From Deroplatys truncata (Eukaryota; Arthropoda; Insecta; Mantodea; Mantidae): 64,000 bases of DNA. The position numbers and the translations under genes were made by a program. The notes beneath the pieces were generated by a model. The model saw only the letters and a program-made list of their open reading frames with translations, did no database searches and had not been told where the DNA came from. Location of the stretch: positions 58,356,001 through 58,420,000 of the forward strand of contig CM060989.1 of the NCBI GenBank assembly GCA_030765065.1, given 5' to 3'. Shown piece by piece: positions 44,078 to 54,164 of the stretch; the stretch's first letter is position 1; every line of letters starts with the position of its first letter.

Positions 44078-44879
44078 AAAAATCTGATGTGTTGCACTCA
44101 CATAACTTCCTCTACTCTTGTGATAAGCATTTTTACAAACGCTTATTCTCCATTTACTTCATGTTAATCGAGATAAACATTTGCAGAAACTATCTTATTG
44201 CTAATTTTCTTGTAGGTGCAAGGGGAATATGGTAGGCTTTAAGCGATAGTCAAATCTTTTAAAACCTGGCTGCTATGTGGAGCATTCCATTCTCTTTGTA
44301 TGTACAAGACATAAAAATATAAGTATTGGTAAATTCAAACCAATAACAATGAATATCTCGAAAATGGTTCACTTGACAAAAAAAAATGTACATGACATAA
44401 ATTGTGTGTTTTAACGAGAACTGCATTTTTTGTGTAGTAAAATTTTGTCTACCTCTTACGGTTTGCCAGTTATGCAAAAGTCATTCAGAATGAAGGGGAC
44501 TTTTGGGGACATTCCCAGAAAATTCATGATGTATATTTTATTCGCCTTGAAAGTATCTTAAACATATGATTTTTAATCAAAATCCTTAGAGCCATTTTTG
44601 AGAACATCAAAATTTTCGAAAAATGTTCCATGGAGAGGGTAGTCTGCGGTGGGGGGATTTTCTTGAAAATCTTCGTGGCTTATCTCTGAAAGATACTGAA
44701 CCTAAATATCAAGTTTGGTGTTAATCCAACTTATCGTTTTTGAGTTATGCTCTTCACAGACACACACTTTGGGTTCAGGGCACCTCAAAACAGGAATTTC
44801 TGTTGAAACCTTGGTATAAAATTTTTGGGTGGAATGCAATACTTCTCCTACTTACTATATGTAGTAGAGAAAGTAAAAA
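44078..44879 (-). mobile_element. HINE-like element, full length, divergent A2
   Basis: Ends AATCTGATGTGTTGCACTC and ATGTAGTAGAGAAAGTAAA. The microsatellite is almost gone (CACAGACACACACTTTGGG), and the CCATTTTTGGAAAC block next to it is deleted. Confidence 0.9.
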
Positions 44880-44974
44880 TTAGTATCATGAAAAGGACTA
44901 TTTGTAATATAAACAGAGATAATCCTATTAAAAGCCTTCCTTTCTAATTCATAAACATGGGATGGAAAAACTGA

Positions 44975-45240
44975 GCGAGGTTTTTGGTGTGGTCGGCAGG
45001 CGAATGCTGGTGTGGTTTCTTCTCTACCACGATTTCCTTTCCATCATTTCTATTTCATTCCGTTTCTTTCTCATCTTTTAGGTGTGCTTTTAGGTTTCGT
45101 GGCGTATGGCGGTGCAGGATAGGTGGACCGAATGCATGCTCAATTCCGTGAACGCCAGAAGGGTGGTTGATTGGTGAGTCGTTCATCGCCCTCTCGACGG
45201 CTCCAGCAGGGGACGGTCTGCGAGATTGGAAATGTTAGGA
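44975..45240 (+). repeat. SINE-2 copy, head truncated
   Basis: GGTCGGCAGGCGAATGCTGG, C/T-rich spacer (45015-45080), GGTGTGCTTTTAGGTTTCGT and a GC-rich body to 45240. The same GCGAATGCTGG block follows the tRNA head in the copy at 24205-24800. The B-box is missing. Confidence 0.6.
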
Positions 45241-45244
45241 TATC

Positions 45245-46262
45245 TACATAACTCAAAAGGGTAAGTCCAATAAATACGAAACTTGGTATTTAGGTTCAGT
45301 ATCTTGCAAAGATGCGACATGAAGAAAATCCCAACATCCCAAATTACCTTTACAAGGAAACTTTTTCGAAATGTTTGATTTTCTAAAAAATTGCGTTAAG
45401 GATTTTGATAAAAATACCATTATGTTAAAGATATTTACAGACATATAAAATGTAATTCTTGAATTTTCTGGGAATAGCCTGTGAAGTCCTCTTCATTTGG
45501 AAGGAGTTTTGTATGGTCTTGTATGACTGATAAACGCTAAGCGATAGACGAAAACGTACTACACAAGAAATTTAGATCTCTTTAAAACACAGTTTATTTC
45601 AAATAATCTTTTGTGTTACATCAACCATTTCCGAATTATTGTGGCGTGTATGTGTGTGCATTGTCGCATCGGACACTTATTGCTTTGTAGTAATGACATT
45701 GTTGGGTATAATTATTTCGGCTGGGGTTTTAAAGTTCGTCCGACGTGATATCTGTCACCACCTCCTGGCCAGAGGTGGAGAGAGGGAAGCGAGCGTTAGT
45801 AGTAGCCAGTCAGTTGGAGTGTGTTACGTCTCCCTCCAATGTCTGTTCTTTAATCCTTTGTGAACGATGTAAAGGCACCAAGTTTAATATTTAATAAACC
45901 ACAGGTAATGTGCTAATGTGAAAACCCGTACATTTTTGTGATAATTATCCCACACCTGCTCTAAAATGTGCAAATAAGATCCTGGTCCTCTCGTTAATAA
46001 CTAGCTGCAAAACCTTTTGGCCTCACCACGGTATATAACAATATCCGTTATTAATGGTTCGAATTGTTCAATACTTTTGAACAATTTGACTATCGCTGTT
46101 CCCTTTGTATCTATAACAAAATTTGTAATTTGCTATTTCTGTAAAGATTTATTTGGAGTAAAATGAAGTAGATATACAAATAAGGTTTAGTAGGACTAGT
46201 TTGTATACCCACTAATAGTACATAGATGATAGGCAAAGTCAAGTGAATGTATTACATCAGAT
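45245..46262 (+). mobile_element. HINE-like element, subfamily B, split by a solo LTR
   Basis: Pieces 45245-45639 and 46041-46262. Begins at ATAACTCAAAAGGGTAAGTC (5' third missing) and ends TAGGCAAAGTCAAGTGAATG...CATCAGA. The next HINE starts at the following T-run. Confidence 0.87.
45640..46040 (-). mobile_element. Solo LTR (401 bp)
   Basis: On the minus strand it runs TGTTATATACCGTGG...ATACACGCCACA, canonical TG...CA ends. Inserted in the CCGAGATAT motif of a HINE with an approximate 4-bp duplication (TTAT/ATAT). It contains an AATAAA signal region (TTTATTAAATATTAAACTTGG). No internal retrotransposon sequence, so it arose by LTR-LTR recombination. A sister copy is at 42175-43869. Confidence 0.85.
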
Positions 46263-47081
46263 TTTTACTTTCTCTACTACGTATAGTAAGTAGGGGAAGT
46301 ATTGCATTCTACCCAAAACTTCGATACCGAGATTTCACCGGAAATACATGTTTTGAGGCCCCTCAATCCGAAAAAGCATCTTTAGAAAAAGGTCCGTGTG
46401 TGTTTTTGTGCGTCTGTCAACAGCATAACTCAAAAACGAAAAGCCAGATAAATACCAATTTGGTATTAAGGTTCAGTATCTTTCAAAGATCGACACGAAG
46501 ATTACATTTTATATGGAACATTTCAGAAGATTTTGATTTTCTCAAAAATGGTTCTAACGATTTTGATTAAAATATCATATGTTTAAAAAAATTTTATGGC
46601 AAACGAAATGTATATCTCGAATTTTCTGGTAATGCCTCCAAAAGTATTCTTCATTGTGAACGACTTTTGCATAACTGGTAAACCATAAGAGATAGACAAA
46701 ATTTTACTACGCAAAAAATGTAATCGTGTTAAAATACACAATTTGTCATATACGTTTTTTGTTGTTGAGTGAACCATTTTCGAGATATTGCTTGTTATTC
46801 CCTTAAATTTTCCAATATTTATACTTTTTCTCAAATGGAAATTCGTATTTCATTTTTTTTGTCCTGGTAATGCAAAGTGAATGGAATACTCCACATAGCA
46901 ACCAGCTCTTAAAATATTTGACTATCGCTTAAAGCCTACCAATTCCCCTTGCATCTACAAGAAAATTAGCAATAAGATTAACATCTCGATTAACATGAAG
47001 CATATGGAAATAAGCGTTTGTAAAAAATAGTTTGTACAAGAGTAGTGAAAGTCATGTGAGTGTAACACATCAGACCTTTTT
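46263..47081 (+). mobile_element. HINE-like element, full length A2, tandem
   Basis: Starts TTTTTACTTTCTCTACTACG immediately after the CATCAGA end of the preceding copy. Ends AGTAGTGAAAGTCATGTGAG...CATCAGACC. The microsatellite is GTGTGTGTTTTTGTG. Confidence 0.92.
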
Positions 47082-47382
47082 GTACAGTGAACCATTTCCT
47101 TGTTATTTGTTTGAATTTTCCAATACTTATACTTCTTCTCAAATAGGAATTTATTAGTTTGTTTATGTTCTGGAAATGCAAAGAGAATGTAACGCTCCAC
47201 ATAGCAACCAGCTCTTAAAACATTTGACTACCACTTAAAGCCTACCATATTCCCCTTGCACCTACAAGAAAATTAACAATAAGATAGTTGCTGCAAATGT
47301 TTATCCGGATAAATATGAAGTAGATGGAGAATAAGCGTTTGTAAAAATAGTTTGTACAAGAGTAGAGAAAGTCATGTTTTTT
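47082..47382 (+). mobile_element. HINE-like 3' third, tandem neighbour
   Basis: From CAGTGAACCATTTCCTTG to AGTAGAGAAAGTCATG, head-to-tail after 46263-47081. The terminal hairpin is cut off. Confidence 0.85.
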
Positions 47383-47484
47383 ATTCAGGATGCCTCAAAA
47401 GATGTATTTTTGGTAAATATTGATATCAAAATTTTGGGTGGTATGTAATACATCAAGCTACTAGGTACGTAGTAAAAAAAGTGA
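47383..47484 (-). mobile_element. HINE-like 5' fragment, inverted
   Basis: ATTCAGGATGCCTCAAAAGA to ACGTAGTAAAAAAAGTGAAG: the first 100 bp of a minus copy abutting a plus fragment. Confidence 0.75.
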
Positions 47485-47769
47485 AGTATACACTGCACAC
47501 TCATACAGCCATTATGTGGTAACAGCGCAAAGCACTCCACACGCCAAGCTACATATTAAAAAACCCTAAGCTGGCCATAAAAATCCAGAAAGAAGCCTAT
47601 GTAGTCAAGCTGAGACAGGAAAACCGCCATTCCAGGGATTACTTGAGCTGCGGCTCGAATTAATAGCAGTTTGCAGAGCATCAGACTGCGGCCCTAATCC
47701 CGGCTAACGACTATCAGAATGGGTAGGGGAGGATGCTGCAACCACAGCCTCATTACCCCAAGTGTGACT

Positions 47770-48240
47770 CTCACATACACAAAGGTGTTAACGCTTCTTT
47801 CTGGGCGGAAGAGGATGCTTCTCGACAGATCAAACCCCTGCTGCTATTGGTCAGTTGATGCAACATATTGTTATACTTTTCCAGAGTTTTTCTGTACCAA
47901 ACAATGCGTTGTTTTTGATAGGGAGTCACGTTTATGTGAAATCCGTCGAAACAAAGTTTACTCATGTCTAACTGTTGATGTAAAATGTTTTGGATTTTCC
48001 TCATACCAATGTCCAATGCACGTCGACCTTTTTCAAGCATTGATCGAACAGCGGCAATATTTTCATCAGTACAGCAGTTCTTGGGCGTCCTTCCCGAAAT
48101 TCATCACCATGAAAAAACGCATTTCTTTTGAATTCGCTGTTCCAATTAAATTGGGTTTCTTCTAAGCCGATCTTCACAATGTTTATGTGTTCATGACGAT
48201 TTAAAATCGTAGCCCCTAAATGTTCTCTAGTCAAAATCAA
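47770..48240 (-). pseudogene. Mariner transposase N-terminal relic
   Basis: Minus strand pieces: HINIVKIGLEETQ... then FHGDEFREGRPRTAVL (48120-48055) in one frame, and after a shift ALDIGMRKIQNILHQQLDMSKL and NVTPYQKQRIVWYRKTLEKYNN (48010-47870). These correspond to the linker and second helix-turn-helix of mariner transposases (usual form ...LGI...SIQ.ILH..L...KL...W.PH.LT..QK..RV.W....L.....). The catalytic domain and TIRs are not present. Confidence 0.65.
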
Positions 48241-48599
48241 TTTTGGGTGAACACAAAATGTTTAAATGATAATTAACAAGCTATTATCGCAAACCGAACA
48301 AACCACAACGCATTCAACTCGCAAAACATTAGAAAGTAGCTGTCAAATATAAATAAATTGCATTTGCTGTTAGAAACATGGCATTCTAAAAACTTTCAGT
48401 ATCGCCCTTGTAGCATAAGAGGTGTGAAATTGCCGAGCGCTCGTTGTCTGCTTGCTTCGTCATTCATCGAAATCTCCCGCAAATCCACCGATCGGTCACT
48501 GCTGCCAAGAGAGGCTATGATATATACCGGGCGAGTCTTCTCAACCTACGGATTGAGAAGTTATGCAGTTCGGCCGAAATGACTGCTGTGCTCCGTTAC
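48241..48599. other. Unrecognised DNA
   Basis: No gene recognised. Confidence 0.4.
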
Positions 48600-48720
48600 T
48601 CCTGTAGTGAGTTGCACTCTTAGCGCCACAGTGTGCGCGTTGGCCTTCAATGGTGAAGGTCCCAGGTTCAAATATTGCCACTTGCAGGTAATTTTTATGT
48701 TTAGTAAACTTAACGATAAC
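48600..48720 (+). repeat. tRNA-like SINE head
   Basis: TTAGCGCCACAGTGTGCGCG (A-box-like), then GGTGAAGGTCCCAGGTTCAAAT (B-box-like) about 30 bp later. A second tRNA-like piece on the minus strand, GTAGCGCAATGGTTAACATG, lies at 48945-48964. Body and ends are undefined. Confidence 0.4.
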
Positions 48721-49968
48721 TAATAGTTTGGCATGGAAATGTCGTTTAACTTAACTATTTTAATTATGTGAACTTCATTAAAATACAAATTGTTATTTGT
48801 TAGAATATCAAAATCCACTTTCTAGTGCATTCGGATAGAAATCATGATTTGTTAGAACGTTCTAGAAACATGAACAGAATGAATAAAACACTCATTTATT
48901 CGGAGGCGTCCTTTAAACTTCTGAGCTTTACCATGATTTTCCAGCATGTTAACCATTGCGCTACTAGAGCAGGTTGCACCACCGCAGCCCTAATCAGCGG
49001 GCGGATGAATGCGGTGTCAGCACCTGCATTTCGCATCGTCTGTAAAATGCAGGGTTGCGTAGTTACCGATCCGTAGGATGAGAAGACTCACGCGGTATAT
49101 AGCGCTCACCAGCTTGCAGGTCAATAAATACTTTGAGCCACTGTTGAGGTAGTAAAGAACCCAAAAGATTTCTATGTAAAGGGTTGTTTTGAATTATAAA
49201 AATTCCTTTAAAATCTTTGCCTCACATCTTTGAAAGATGATGGATTTAGTGTGAAGTTTGGTATATATTCATAACCCTCCTGTGAAGTAATTGAGGCTCG
49301 AACTTAAAACGTACAACGAGATCAAGTTTAGTGATGATGTCGCACGTCACATTGTAACAGGCACCTACCTATTCCTCATGAAGCACTGCCGCAACCTTCT
49401 TCCAATAATCTTGCGTTTCTACGGATGGATGCATCGAAATAAGCCGACAACAAAAGAGACAGCATGCCATATGGAAGGAGATAAATCGATAAGGATCGAA
49501 AAGAGGTAAGAACCTCAAGATGGGTGACATGTGCGCCGGAGACGTTCAAGACAAATTGCACAGCCTCCTGCAAACTGCTCAACGACTCATAAATTCTACT
49601 GAGGGATTTATCTTCAACTTCTGACAGTGGGATATTTTGGAAATGATTTTTGTAATTTATTGCTGAAAGAAATCGGTACAGCCATCACTTTGCCAGGCTT
49701 TAAAGTTACTTTTTGTCTCAATTTCGGAAAATAATGCATCGATTAATCACTCAATTAGTAATTGATATGTTCCTGGTGTTTGATATAATCAAATGTTAAG
49801 CATAATTTGTTTCCTAATGAAACCTAATTTTACCCACATAACTAGATCTTATCTTAAATTATCACACACACTACCGAAACATTTTATCGAAGAGCTATTA
49901 TGAAATATTCATAAATCATTATATTCAAATTGTAAGGCTGATCACAAATGTGTTTCACAAAATAATAA

Positions 49969-49974
<6 letters not shown>
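48721..49974. other. Unrecognised DNA with a small HINE fragment
   Basis: Apart from the HINE relic at 49165-49272 nothing is recognised in 1.2 kb. Confidence 0.4.
49165..49272 (-). mobile_element. Decayed HINE-like internal fragment
   Basis: TTTCTATGTAAAGGGTTG, GCCTCACATCTTTGAAAGAT and GTGAAGTTTGGTATATATTC align with the TCCATGTAAAGGGTA...GTCGCATCTCTGGAAGAT...AAGTTTGGTGTTTAT blocks. Confidence 0.6.
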
Positions 49975-50066
<92 letters not shown>

Positions 50067-50080
50067 ATAATAATAATAAT
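49975..50080. repeat. (ACT)n/(AAT)n compound microsatellite
   Basis: About 30 ACT units, nearly perfect, followed by five or so AAT units. ACT is also the tail unit of the LINE at 37441-38700. Confidence 0.97.
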
Positions 50081-50242
50081 ATAGTGTTGTGGCTGCTTTC
50101 ACTCATTTTCTCTACCCATTATAGTTTATTTCTATATATTTTCTATCATTTTATTATATTTGAGATAAAGGTTTGAAGAAAGTTCGTTACGCAATAGTTC
50201 GTTAAAAACCGGGTCACTATATGCTGATCTGGAAATATTAAA

Positions 50243-50818
50243 AAAGATTCCCCACTCCTGTACATGGAAAATATGTCTAAAATGTTTATTTTCTCAAAAA
50301 TGCCTCTGACGATTTTAATTCAAGCACCCTGCATTCAAGATATTTACATGACAAATAAAATGTAAATCTTAGAGTTTTCTTGGAATAGCCTGTGCAGTCC
50401 TCTTTATTCGGAAGGAAGTTTGTATTAATTGGTAAACGTTAAGGAATAGACAAAATGTAGTAAAAAATGTATGTTACTTTAAAACACACAGTTTATTTCA
50501 AATAAAAATTTTGCGACATTAGCAATTTCCGAAATATACGCTATTATTGGTCTCAAAATTTGAATGCTAAGTCATTTTCAAAAGTTCTGTCGCTATTCAG
50601 TTGTTTCTCGCGATATCATGGAAAGAGGACAAAATTTCAAGGCCAGCATATAGAGACCCCGTTTTAAATGTCTGAGTATCGCTTTGGTCTCCTGTATCAG
50701 CCTTGTACCCACAACGAAATCTGTAAAGTAGATAAACAAATAGGCTTTTGTAAGAACAGTTTTTAGAAGTTGTATAAAGTATGGGGTGTAGAAAAAGTAA
50801 TATGAATGTAACACATGC
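50243..50818 (+). mobile_element. HINE-like element, subfamily B, 5' truncated
   Basis: Begins GATTCCCCACTCCTGTACATGG and ends TAGAAAAAGTAATATGAATG...CACATGCGA. GCGATATCATGGAAAGAGG is the B diagnostic block. Confidence 0.85.
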
Positions 50819-50905
50819 GATTGTGTATGTGTGCATGTGTGTGTATATATTTCTGTGAACAGCATAACTCATAAATGAAATGTCGGATAAATACCAAGCA
50901 GTAGC
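50819..50905 (+). mobile_element. HINE-like microsatellite-region fragment
   Basis: GTGTATGTGTGCATGTGTGT then CTGTGAACAGCATAACTCAT and TCGGATAAATACCAAG, head-to-tail after 50243-50818 and lacking its 5' tip. Confidence 0.75.
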
Positions 50906-50965
50906 GGTTCGTAAGTATATACATTTTCGGTGTTAAAAATTTTAGTCGTACAGCTCTGAAATCAA

Positions 50966-51208
50966 ATGAATGGAATTTTGTTTATGGACGCCCTTTAACT
51001 GCTGCGGTCCTTAGAGTCCCATTTTATATTTGGCGTGAAAGACCGATAATTTTGCTCAGAGGCCTCTCTATCAGGCTTGAGGTTGTTTTACGTGCCGTAA
51101 TCTAAGAATTTTTATGCCCGAAAGAATCCATCACCCTCCGCCGGGTTTCAATCCACGACCTGGAACTAGACGCTAACATGATAACCACAACACCACGGAG
51201 GACGACAC
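50966..51208 (-). repeat. SINE-1 copy with internal deletion
   Basis: GGAATTTTGTTTATGGACGC to CACCACGGAGGACGAC. The stretch around GGGACCACCGGCTTTACTTC is deleted between CGTGCCGTAATCTA and AGAATTTTTATGCCC. Confidence 0.82.
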
Positions 51209-51292
51209 TCTGAAATCGTGAAATAACATCTGCTGCTTTAGTAGTTATGATTATTAACAAATTGATACAACTGCAGCCATCGCCAACAATAA

Positions 51293-51334
<42 letters not shown>
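51293..51334. repeat. (TAA)n microsatellite
   Basis: About 14 AAT/TAA units. Confidence 0.95.
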
Positions 51335-51336
<2 letters not shown>

Positions 51337-52149
51337 AGTATAACTTCTCTGAGAAAAGAACGTTTTCTTATTATGTTTTTTATTGTGTACATAATTAAGT
51401 ACAGTATTTTAGGGCAAGAACGAAGTAATGTGTAAATTAAATTATAGTTGAGATCACGGATGGTATGGAGAAACAGGAGAAGTTTCCGTTCTTGTGCACT
51501 TTGCCTACTTCTGCCGTAGTGTGCTACCACCTGAAATGGTAGTTTGTACTGTAGTATTATCATATTTATAATCATGTATGTATTAGATTAATTAGTGTAA
51601 TTTCAAGGTATAACTATGCCATTGTATAAACAAGCTGCATGTATTTTATTTAATAGTTTTTAGATGTATTTCACTAATGTATAAGACGCGTAAGATTTCC
51701 ACTTCGTCGACACAAGCACTTCACACACAAAGACGAAGATCTTTTTATCAACACTTAGTGCAAGAAAGACTTATACAATCGACTCTTAAGGAATCCCCAA
51801 AATAAACTGTAGATAGTGGAATTCTGTATTGTTTCCTCAAATATGACTTCAAGAGAACGATTCAAACAAAATGAAATCGCCCTCCAATGTTGTCATATTT
51901 GTAACTCGCGGTTCTCATTAACCAATGAGAAAATTCAAAAGGAAATTCCAACTATCAAGGACCTAGAGTATATCAACTGCTGGAGTAATACTGAAAACAA
52001 TTGCTTAGTGAATTCCTTCGTGTGGGTACCTGCGTCACTTCGCAGTAAAGTTCTGCGCCAAAAGAACAATGAACTAACAGATAAATGTGATAATCGTGTG
52101 CGCGAGTGAAAGTGACATAAAGGAAGTGTAAATTCTTCACCGACAATAA
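51335..52149. other. Unrecognised DNA with a 97-codon plus frame
   Basis: The frame at 51816-52109 reads MEFCIVSSNMTSRERF and contains CCHICNSRFS, a single C-x2-C. There is no partner cysteine/histidine pair and no homology that I recognise, so it is probably chance or a relic. Confidence 0.3.
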
Positions 52150-52632
52150 GTGGTTTGGCGACTAGTTCTTAAACATTTGACTATCCCTGTTCACTTTATA
52201 TCTATGTCATCGTGCGTGATCTGGCGGTACCTCTAGTTCCCGAAGTCGTGGGTTCAAACCCGGCGGAGAGCGATGGGTTTTTTCGGGCGTAAAAATCCTT
52301 AGCATGGGTTCCTTCGTAAGGGAAGTAAAGCCGGTGATCCCACGTCGTAGATTTACGGCACGTAAAAGAACCTCGAGTTTGATAAAGAGGCCTGTGAGCA
52401 AAATTTTTGGTCTTATAGAATGGGAAGCTAAGGACCATAATAGTTAAAGTCCGTCCGTAAGTAATACTCTATTCAATTTAATTTGTATGTATAACGAAAT
52501 GTGTAATGTAGCTATTTCTGCAAACATTTATTTGGTTTAAAATGTAGTAGATACAAAAACAAGCATTAGTAAGAATAGTTGTATATCACTAATAACGATA
52601 GAGGGTAGAGGATGTCATGTGAATGTATCACA
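52150..52632 (+). mobile_element. HINE-like 3' part holding a SINE-1
   Basis: Pieces 52150-52207 (AACATTTGACTATCCCTG) and 52483-52632 (GCAAACATTTATTTGGTTTA to TAGAGGATGTCATGTGAATG). The final CAGATTT is missing where the next HINE begins. Confidence 0.82.
52208..52482 (+). repeat. SINE-1 nested in a HINE
   Basis: Head partly lost (starts CGTGCGTGATCTGGCGGTAC). B-box GTGGGTTCAAACCCGGCGGA, body GGAAGTAAAGCCGGTGATCC, end CTATTCAATTTAATTT. Confidence 0.85.
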
Positions 52633-53491
52633 TTTTTACTTTCTCTACTACGTATAGTAAGTAGGGGAAGTATTGTATTCCACAAAAATATTCGATACCG
52701 AAGGTTCACCGGAAATACATGTTATGAGACCCCCTGAATCCAAAAAAAGCATTTTTGGAAACATGTCCGTGTGTGTGTCTGTGAACAGCATAACTCAGAA
52801 ACGAACAGTCGGATAAACACCAAACTTGGTATTTAGGTTCAGTATCTTCCAGAGATGCGACACGAGGGTTTTCAAGAAAATCCTCCACCCCAAATTACCC
52901 TTTACACGGAACATTTTTCGAAAATTTTAATTTTCTCAAAAATGGCTCTCACGATTTTGATTAAAATATCATATGTTTAAGATATTTTCCTGACAAATGA
53001 AATGTATATCTCGAATTTTCCGAGAATATCTCCAAAAGTATTCTTCATTGTGAACGACTTTTGCATAACTGGTAAACCATAAGAGATAGACAAAATTTTA
53101 CTACACAAAAAATGTAGATCCCGTTAAAATATACAATTTATGTCATATACATTTTTTTGTTGGGTGAATAATTTTCGAGATATTGCTTGTTATTCCCTTA
53201 AATTTTCCAATACTCATACTTTTTCTCAAATGGGAATTCGTTATTCTTTTTTTTTTTTTTTTGTCCTGGTAATGCAGAGAGAATGGAATACTCCAAATAG
53301 CAACCAGCTCTTAAAATATTTGACTATCGCTTAAAGCCTACCCATTCCCCTTGCATCTACAAGAAAATTAGCAATAAGATTAACATCTCGATATCTCGAT
53401 TAACATGAAGCATATGGAGAATAAGCGTTTGTAAAAATAGTTTGTACAAGTGTAGAGAAAGTCGAGTGAACATATCACATCAGATTTTTTT
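52633..53491 (+). mobile_element. HINE-like element, full length A2, tandem
   Basis: Starts TTTTTACTTTCTCTACTACG directly after 52150-52632. 3' end GTAGAGAAAGTCGAGTGAAC...CATCAGATTTTTTT. A small duplication of ATCTCG occurs near 53388. Confidence 0.93.
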
Positions 53492-54098
53492 TACTGCTGT
53501 TCACATTCAGACGCCCGTGAGCTATGGGTCCTTTTCTGAATTATTTACTTTATTCAGAGGTCCTCAGAAACTGCATTTCCTGCGTACCCTAACGTCGACT
53601 TTTCTGTCAAATGCTATATTTAGTCTATCTTAAAAGAGGGCATAAAAAGTAAACATTTGTGTTGTGAATGTGATTTCGTTGCGACGTTTCACGCAAAATT
53701 TATTGCATTTTGAGCTTATCGTTATATACGTCAATGTCCATGAAGGTAGGATATAATATTTAAGCTGAATACAGCCAAATATAATAACAAACGCAATGAA
53801 AGTCATATTTTATTGAAGGAAATCACGCTTCTCTCATGGGACGCATTAAACTAGGAACATCATAAGTACCAACGCCAACTGCAGCAGCTAGGTAGTGACT
53901 GTTATATTTGCATACTAATTGATGTCTGAGCTCCTTGCCTTCCTCGTGTGGTTCCCATGGGACTCCAGTCCCGCAAGCAGGGGTCAGAAATGTGATTACG
54001 TCAACCCCCACAGCAGCGCTGACGCGTATTTCAAGAGATAAGACAGGCACTTTATATGTGCTTATGTTTCATAAGTGAAACTGGCAGACTGTGTGTTA
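53492..54098. other. Unrecognised DNA
   Basis: No gene recognised; a 75-codon minus frame at 53823 has no motif. Confidence 0.4.
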
Positions 54099-54164
54099 TA
54101 CAGGATGTTTCAGAATAACTACTCCTGATTTTCTGGTGCAATAGAAGAAATCAAATTAAGCATT
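54099..54164 (+). mobile_element. Possible MITE tip
   Basis: TATACAGGATGTTTCAGAAT: a TA-CAGG tip similar in style to the foldback family, cut off by the HINE at 54165. Confidence 0.35.

Noticed and set aside
47719..48165. 148-codon plus frame
   Set aside because: It is antisense to the mariner relic on the minus strand.
49975..50080. CRISPR-like regular array
   Set aside because: It is a trinucleotide microsatellite with no spacers.
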